This document shows positions 59,601 to 64,000 of a stretch of DNA of 64,000 nt, piece after piece. The translations under genes were made by a program, and so were the position numbers. This stretch comes from Clostridiales bacterium (lineage in GTDB: Bacteria > Bacillota > Clostridia > Lachnospirales > Lachnospiraceae). Location of the stretch: contig DXXQ01000120.1 in assembly GCA_019416265.1 (NCBI GenBank), positions 1 to 64,000 on the forward strand, in the 5' to 3' direction. Position 1 is the stretch's first letter; every line of letters begins with the position of its first letter. The notes under the pieces are model-generated. The model did not search any database and was not told the DNA's origin. It was given only the letters and a program-made list of their open reading frames with translations.

Positions 59601-60499
59601 TCTACAACCTCTTCTGCCAGCTTATGGCCGACGATTCTCTTATTGAAATGAAGTTTCTTATTAAATTTATAACGTCCTACTTTGGCAAGGTCGTATCTTC
59701 TCGGGTCAAAGAACATTGCAGTGATGAGGCTCTCTGCGCTCTCTACTGCCAGCGGCTCGCCCGGACGGATTTTCTTGTAAAGCTCAAGAAGACCTTCCTG
59801 GTAGTTTGTTGATGTATCCTTGGAAAAGCTTGCCAGAATCTTAGGCTCTTCGCCGAATAAGTCAACGATTTCCGCATTGCTTCCCACTCCAAGGGCACGG
59901 ATGAGAACAGTGATCGGAACCTTTCTTGTTCTGTCCACTCTTACATAGAAAACATCATTAGAGTCTGTCTCATATTCCAGCCATGCACCTCTGTTCGGGA
60001 TTACTGTACTGGAGAACAGTCTCTTTCCAAGTTTATCGTGTGCAATTGCGTAATAGATTCCAGGGGAACGCACTAACTGGCTGACGATTACACGTTCGGC
60101 GCCATTGATAACAAATGTGCCTGTAGCCGTCATGATAGGTAAATCTCCCATGAAAATCTCGTGTTCGTTGATTTCTTCCGTTTCTTTGTTAATCAGTCGC
60201 ACTCGAACCTTCAAAGGTGCGGCGTAAGTTACGTCACGTTCTTTACACTGTTCGATATTATATTTCGCATCTTTTTCGTCAAATGTAAAGTCGATGAATT
60301 CCAGGCTGAGCTTTCCGCCGTAATCCGCGATTGGAGAAATATCATCAAAGACTTCCTTCAAACCTTCGTCGAGAAACCACTGGTAGGAATCTTTCTGGAC
60401 TTCAATCAGATTCGGCATTTCCAGGACTTCTTTTTGCCTCTGGTAGCTCATACGCATACTTTTTCCAGTTTTTACAGAACGAATTCTGTTTTTTTCCAT
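56651..60499 (-). CDS. rpoB: RNA polymerase beta subunit
   Basis: 1282 residues. The rifampicin region [37 protein letters not shown] segment shows the usual sensitive residues, and [10 protein letters not shown] and the C-terminal [16 protein letters not shown] are conserved. The C-terminus carries an acidic Glu/Asp extension like RpoC. It has its own promoter at 60596-60625, since the preceding gene is not rplL but an inserted beta-helix gene. Confidence 0.99.
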   Translation of the reverse strand: MEKNRIRSVKTGKSMRMSYQRQKEVLEMPNLIEVQKDSYQWFLDEGLKEVFDDISPIADYGGKLSLEFIDFTFDEKDAKYNIEQCKERDVTYAAPLKVRVRLINKETEEINEHEIFMGDLPIMTATGTFVINGAERVIVSQLVRSPGIYYAIAHDKLGKRLFSSTVIPNRGAWLEYETDSNDVFYVRVDRTRKVPITVLIRALGVGSNAEIVDLFGEEPKILASFSKDTSTNYQEGLLELYKKIRPGEPLAVESAESLITAMFFDPRRYDLAKVGRYKFNKKLHFNKRIVGHKLAEEVVDTTTGEILAEEGAVVTVELAETLQNSAVPFVWILGEEDRKIKVLSNLMVDIHHFLPEIDAKALGVTELVYYPVLEKILEENDTQEDIEAAIRRDIHDLIPKHITKEDIFASINYNMHLEYGIGNDDDIDHLGNRRIRAVGELLQNQYRIGLSRLERVVRERMTTQDSENISPQSLINIKPVTAAVKEFFGSSQLSQFMDQNNPLGELTHKRRLSALGPGGLSRDRAGFEVRDVHYSHYGRMCPIETPEGPNIGLINSLASYARINQYGFIEAPYRKIDRTDPKNPRVTDEVVYMTADEEDNYHVAQANEPLDEEGHFIHKNVSGRYLEETQEYERHMFEYMDVSPKMVFSVATALIPFLQNDDANRALMGSNMQRQAVPLLTTEAPVVGTGMETKTAVDSGVCVLAKKSGTVLRSTSTDISIKNDDGTKDDYHLTKFLRSNQSNCYNQKPIVFQGEHVEAGQVIADGPSTANGELALGKNPLIGFMTWEGYNYEDAVLLSERLVMDDVYTSVHIEEYEAESRDTKLGPEEITRDVPGVGDDALKDLDERGIIRIGAEVRAGDILVGKVTPKGETELTAEERLLRAIFGEKAREVRDTSLKVPHGEYGIVVDAKVFTRENGDELSPGVNQSVRIYIAQKRKISVGDKMAGRHGNKGVVSRVLPVEDMPFLPNGRPLDIVLNPLGVPSRMNIGQVLEIHLSLAAKALGFNVATPVFAGANEKDIQDTLELANDYVNTEDFEEFRAKYEDVLAPEVMQYLDENKAHRALWKGVPISRDGKVRLRDGRTGEYFDSPVTIGHMHYLKLHHLVDDKIHARSTGPYSLVTQQPLGGKAQFGGQRFGEMEVWALEAYGASYTLQEILTVKSDDVIGRVKTYEAIIKGDNIPEPGIPESFKVLLKELQSLGLDVKVLREDQTEVEIMETVDYGDTDLRSVIEGESRRQSDSESFSKHGYTQQEFEGEELVDVEEDEDEEDFMEFDETLDDEE

Positions 60500-60595
60500 T
60501 GACGTTTCACCCCTGTTTTTTCTTTATATTTATTATAACATGATCCCCTCATCCACAGACAAGTGGGCACATCTTGCCATAATATAGCATCTTTC

Positions 60596-60625
60596 ACTAT
60601 AGCACAATAAAACTTCTTGTGTCAA
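60596..60625 (-). promoter_or_regulatory. rpoBC promoter
   Basis: Minus strand TTGACA (60620-60625), 18-base spacer, TATAGT (60596-60601) with an extended TGC before the -10. It is about 100 bases upstream of rpoB and downstream of the inserted beta-helix gene, so rpoBC can be expressed independently. Confidence 0.8.
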
Positions 60626-60660
60626 CCACTTTTTTGATTTTTTCCGTTTATTTTACAATT

Positions 60661-62796
60661 TTATTTTATTCTTACTTTTTTACTGTTCACAGCGTAAGGC
60701 AATGAGGTATTAATCGCATAAATCGTATCTGTGTGGCCGTTGCCCTTCAACGTATTGCCGCTGTAGGTCTTGATGGAGGAGTCCGTTCCGATCACTGCGT
60801 ACCCCTTATTGCTTTTCAGAGTATTTTTTGTGAGCGAAACCTCCGCTGAGCTCCTGATACTGATTCCATTATTCTTGTTGGATACGATTTCATTCTGAGA
60901 AACAGAAGCCTTATCTGCTCCTGACAGGCACATGCCCGCCCCTTTATTTTTGGAAGCATTGTTTTTCTTCACTGTAAGGCCTGTATTTTTTCCCTCGGAT
61001 TTAATGCCGTCCACTTCATTTTCGCTGACTTTATTCCCTGCGACCTCAGCGCTTTTCACTGACGACAGGTAGATTCCGTCTTTTTTACATCCGCTTACTG
61101 TGTTGCTCAGGATACGCGTTTTTGAATTTGAGTAGGAAACGATTCCCTCTCCCCCAAGGTTCTTCACTGTGTTCTTCTCTATTTTTGTATTATCGCTTCC
61201 TGTTCCCGCAACAATACCGTCGTCTGTACAGTCTGTAATCGTATTCTTCGTCAAAACATTGTCTCTGGACGGCTCCGCGTATTCTGCCGAGCCTCTGTAA
61301 ATGTAGACAGCATTTCCTCTGGCGCCTTTGATCTTATTTCCGGTTATGGTATTGGAACTGCTGGCTCCCAGGATCATACCGCAGTTTTCAAATTCCTCTG
61401 CAGGAACAATTTCTATGATGTTATCTGTAATTTTGCACTTTTCAGAAAAAGTAAGGCGAATCCCGTTTCCCGGACCCGAAATCCGGTTCTCTTTAATCGT
61501 AATACCGCGGGCGGGATAATTTCCGTCCGGAATCCCATTGGGCGCCGCCGCTGATTTCTCTCCTACAATACCGATACCAAAGCTTTTCCACAGGCCTTCC
61601 CCAATGACTCTGGGGGTATTCAGCACAATTTCATTATTGGTAACCAGAATACCGGATTCATACTGATTTCCGGCATTTGTAACTTCTTCCCCGTCCGGAA
61701 GATGAGTGTTTCCCTGATACAGTGACCGGATATAAACTCCCGTTCCCACATTTATCATCTGGTTGTTCTCAACAACCGAATCCACATAGTTGAGACACCA
61801 TACCGCCCTCTTGGCAATGTCGCGGAAGGTATTCCCTCTGATCACTATATTTTTGTAAGGTCTGTTAAACACCATGCTGTGGCTTCCCACTCCGGCAAAA
61901 ACATCCTCAAAAGTATTTCCTTCTATATAGATATCTTCACATACCGATCCATCGTAGGGCAGATAGCCGGGCAAAATATAGTCCCTGCATGCATCAAGCT
62001 GAATCGCTTCCTGTCCGCCTCCGGTGAATTCCTTCCAGTATCCGCGGAAGGTGCATCCCGTCACCTTGGCGTTTTTTACGCCTCCCAGTTCCAGGAAATG
62101 GGACTTCAGGTTATTGAGAAAAGTAACGTCCCTGACCTCTACATTGGAAGCGTGTCCGATACGAAAGCAGACAAATCCTCCGTCCGCTTCCTTATCCGGC
62201 ACGGTTTCATAGTTGGCATCCCAGGTTCCGCCTTCTATTATAATATTCCGATAGCCCTCATATCCTCCGGCAGATTCCTCTGTATTGCCAAGGCGGAGCA
62301 TCAGATGTTTTCCCGGAGACATTTTTTTGATCACTGCCCCCTGGGCGTAAAGGTGTATATTGCTGTAAGTGCAGATAGTCCCTGTGATCACATAATTTCC
62401 CGGCGGAATGATCACCTTGCACATCTGGGAATCTGTCGCCTTGTCCTTCATTTCCAGAAGAGCCGCATTTAGCTTCCCGGTAATGTCTTCTCCCTCTGTT
62501 ACTTCCAGTGTTTTTTCAAAGGAGGTCTCCTCCGTATCTGAAAAAGCGTCCTCTCCGTCAGAAAAGGCAGACTCTCCATCAAAAAAAATCTCCCCGGCAG
62601 ACTCTGTCTCTGTGGTAAAAACATCTTCTATTGTTTCTTCCTCTACATAAATCTCTTCTTCTGTCTCCTCTTCCTCTGCAAAAATCATCTCCTCAGAGGA
62701 CAGCTCTGCAGCCGAATCCCCGTAGACAGACAGGGGAGCACCAAAAGCCCCGATCAAAGCAAAGCTCAACACACCTGCAATTGCTTTTTTAAACAT
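60661..62796 (-). CDS. Secreted right-handed beta-helix protein
   Basis: 711 residues. Signal peptide 1-26 (MFKKAIAGVLSFALIGAFG, ending VYG). Residues about 30-95 are an acidic Glu/Ser/Thr linker with short repeats (FSDGE/FSDTE). The remainder, from about 100, is a parallel beta-helix with many N-x-I/V, GNT and ENN turns (NNGISI, ENRISGPGNGI, KNTITDCTDDGI), like pectate-lyase-type or NosD-type carbohydrate proteins. No sortase motif, SLH or wall-binding repeat is seen, so it may be released. The start ATG 62796 follows GGGAG; the upstream frame crosses the rplL terminator. It is oddly placed between rplL and rpoB. Confidence 0.82.
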   Translation of the reverse strand: MFKKAIAGVLSFALIGAFGAPLSVYGDSAAELSSEEMIFAEEEETEEEIYVEEETIEDVFTTETESAGEIFFDGESAFSDGEDAFSDTEETSFEKTLEVTEGEDITGKLNAALLEMKDKATDSQMCKVIIPPGNYVITGTICTYSNIHLYAQGAVIKKMSPGKHLMLRLGNTEESAGGYEGYRNIIIEGGTWDANYETVPDKEADGGFVCFRIGHASNVEVRDVTFLNNLKSHFLELGGVKNAKVTGCTFRGYWKEFTGGGQEAIQLDACRDYILPGYLPYDGSVCEDIYIEGNTFEDVFAGVGSHSMVFNRPYKNIVIRGNTFRDIAKRAVWCLNYVDSVVENNQMINVGTGVYIRSLYQGNTHLPDGEEVTNAGNQYESGILVTNNEIVLNTPRVIGEGLWKSFGIGIVGEKSAAAPNGIPDGNYPARGITIKENRISGPGNGIRLTFSEKCKITDNIIEIVPAEEFENCGMILGASSSNTITGNKIKGARGNAVYIYRGSAEYAEPSRDNVLTKNTITDCTDDGIVAGTGSDNTKIEKNTVKNLGGEGIVSYSNSKTRILSNTVSGCKKDGIYLSSVKSAEVAGNKVSENEVDGIKSEGKNTGLTVKKNNASKNKGAGMCLSGADKASVSQNEIVSNKNNGISIRSSAEVSLTKNTLKSNKGYAVIGTDSSIKTYSGNTLKGNGHTDTIYAINTSLPYAVNSKKVRIK

Positions 62797-62841
62797 ATTC
62801 TTCTCCCTTTTCGGCAATACACGAACAAAGTTTTTAGCGTC

Positions 62842-62876
62842 AAAAAAAGGCAGGAATGCCACAGAGACATTCCTGC
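62842..62876 (-). terminator. Terminator after rplL
   Basis: GCAGGAATG (62850-62858) pairs with CATTCCTGC (62868-62876), with CTTTTTTTG on the 3' side of the minus strand. It separates rplJL from the beta-helix gene, so the usual read-through into rpoBC is reduced. Confidence 0.9.
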
Positions 62877-62902
62877 ACTTCATCTTCTGTGTGAGAAGAT
62901 AA

Positions 62903-63274
62903 TTATTTAAGAGTGATTTTAGCGCCTTCAGCTTCAAGTTTAGTCTTGATGTCTTCAGCTTCTGCTTTGGAAGCGCCTTCTTTAACGAGCTTCGGAGCAC
63001 CGTCAACAACTTCTTTAGCTTCTTTCAGACCTAAGCCAGTGATCTCACGAACAACTTTGATAACTTTAACTTTGTTTGGTCCAACTTCTGTAAGCTCTAC
63101 GTCGAACTCATCTTTCTCTTCTGCTGCTTCTGCAGGGCCAGCTGCTGCTACTACAACACCTGCTGCTGCGGATACACCAAATTCTTCTTCACAAGCTTTT
63201 ACTAATTCGTTTAACTCTAATACGGATAATTCTTTGATAGCTTCAATAAATTCAGCTGTTGTTAATTTTGCCAT
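62903..63274 (-). CDS. rplL: 50S ribosomal protein L7/L12
   Basis: 123 residues, MAKLTTAEF to GAKITLK. The N-terminal dimerisation helix, the Ala/Gly-rich hinge ([18 protein letters not shown]) and the C-terminal [21 protein letters not shown] domain are all standard. ATG 63274 follows GGAGG. It forms the stalk with L10. 111 bases separate it from rplJ. Confidence 0.98.
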   Translation of the reverse strand: MAKLTTAEFIEAIKELSVLELNELVKACEEEFGVSAAAGVVVAAAGPAEAAEEKDEFDVELTEVGPNKVKVIKVVREITGLGLKEAKEVVDGAPKLVKEGASKAEAEDIKTKLEAEGAKITLK

Positions 63275-63365
63275 TTTAGTTTCCTCCATAATCTTATTTT
63301 ATTCGTTGATTCCCTCTCAGGGTTTGGAAACGCTGCGGTTCGCTATGCAAACTGCACCGTATCGC

Positions 63366-63387
63366 AAATCTGCAAGTCCGCAGATTT
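63366..63387 (-). other. Hairpin between rplJ and rplL
   Basis: AAATCTGC (63366-63373) pairs with GCAGATTT (63380-63387), overlapping the rplJ stop codon. It may raise L12 expression over L10 or stabilise the message. Confidence 0.45.
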
Positions 63388-63889
63388 ACTCTGCTGCTGC
63401 CTCTCCACCGTTTGCCTCAGCGATCTGATTAAGCACACGAGCGAAGTTTGTAATCGGAGACTGGATGCTTCCAAGCAATTTGCCCAGGAGTACTTCTCTG
63501 GATGGGATGCCTGCCAGTGCTTTGATACCAGCCTGATCATTGTAGTTACCTTCAACTACACCTGCAACTAATTCTAAAGCCGGGTTCTTCTTAGCGAATG
63601 TATCAAGGATTCTTGCCGGAGCAGTTGCGTCTGTTGCAGAGATTGCAAGAGCGTTTGTTCCATGTAAGTGAGCAATAAGTCCTTCGCACTGAGTACCTTC
63701 GAATGCACGATGCATCATTGTGTTCTTGTATACTTTATACTGAACACCAGCTTCTCTTAATTCCTTACGTAAAGCTGTATCCTGTTCAACTGTAAGTCCG
63801 CTGTAGTTTACGAGAACTACTGACTGAGCGTCTTTTACGTTGTTAAGAATTTCTTCTACGATTGGTTGTTTCAGTTCTACTTTTGCCAT
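63386..63889 (-). CDS. rplJ: 50S ribosomal protein L10
   Basis: 167 residues, MAKVELKQPIVEEIL to GGEAAAE. Typical L10 text: VLVNYSGLTVEQDTALRKELREAGV and KNTMMHRAFEG. The start ATG 63889 follows AGGAGGTG. L10 anchors the L12 stalk and represses its own operon through a leader RNA; the leader lies at the window edge. Confidence 0.98.
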   Translation of the reverse strand: MAKVELKQPIVEEILNNVKDAQSVVLVNYSGLTVEQDTALRKELREAGVQYKVYKNTMMHRAFEGTQCEGLIAHLHGTNALAISATDATAPARILDTFAKKNPALELVAGVVEGNYNDQAGIKALAGIPSREVLLGKLLGSIQSPITNFARVLNQIAEANGGEAAAE

Positions 63890-63942
63890 GAAATGGTACA
63901 CCTCCTTATAGATTTTGATATACCGCCGTCGCAATAATAAAA

Positions 63943-63969
63943 AAGCCTTACTGCATGACAGTAAGGCTT
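63943..63969 (-). terminator. Terminator or L10-leader attenuator upstream of rplJ
   Basis: AAGCCTTACTG (63943-63953), 5-base loop, CAGTAAGGCTT (63959-63969), followed on the minus strand by TTTTTTATTATTG. It ends either an upstream gene outside the window or the L10 leader. The remaining 54 bases before rplJ show no further element. Confidence 0.7.
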
Positions 63970-64000
63970 GAGTAATCCTAATATAAGAATACTTAATCCT

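Overview
The window looks like chromosome of a low-to-moderate GC, Gram-positive, gut-type Clostridia, most likely Lachnospiraceae. The evidence is Firmicutes-type str (rpsL-rpsG-fusA-tuf) and rplJL/rpoBC blocks, strong AGGAGG-type ribosome binding sites, consensus sigma-A-type promoters, YesM/YesN-controlled glycan uptake operons, and repeated ECF sigma/anti-sigma pairs. I cannot fix the genus. No tRNA, rRNA, CRISPR array, intact transposon or prophage gene is visible.

Layout. (1) 1-9049, minus strand: an ABC importer (binding protein and two permeases) followed by a sialidase-like beta-propeller protein, an iron-type alcohol dehydrogenase, a PdxA2-type dehydrogenase, a DUF1537 acid-sugar kinase and a DapA-family aldolase cut by the window edge. 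It is read divergently from a PrpR_N-type regulator (9277-11061). Three near-identical 15-bp sites lie in the shared promoter region. I infer an uptake and catabolic operon for an unidentified acidic sugar ending in tetronate-4-phosphate chemistry. (2) 11155-12438: secreted phosphodiester glycosidase with wall-binding repeats. (3) 12524-18437: pstSCAB-phoU-phoR without phoB, with a circularly permuted PstS. (4) 18686-23143: purC, alpha/beta hydrolase, membrane acyltransferase and cbiK in one tight run. (5) 23299-25837: ECF sigma/anti-sigma pair, a small orphan and a MerR regulator. (6) 26058-39071: glycan operon (GH127, two GH31, DUF624, CUT1 importer) with a YesN/YesM two-component system, consistent with arabinose/xylose-decorated plant oligosaccharides. 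(7) 39340-41642: a debris zone (inverted-repeat-bounded 132-bp segment and a 118-bp exact copy of the merR 5' end) next to a second sigma/anti-sigma pair. (8) 41826-46367: tuf, fusA, rpsG, rpsL. (9) 46687-48749, plus strand: amidase and beta-lactamase-fold hydrolase. (10) 48762-52705: Hanks kinase, PP2C phosphatase and an unknown 406-aa partner. (11) 52914-63889: rpoC, rpoB, a secreted beta-helix protein wedged between rpoB and rplL, then rplL and rplJ.

The most unusual items are the acid-sugar operon with its regulator and operators, the exact merR duplication, the beta-helix gene splitting rplL from rpoB, the permuted PstS, and the kinase/phosphatase/unknown trio. Function calls rest on motifs read by eye; no database search was run.
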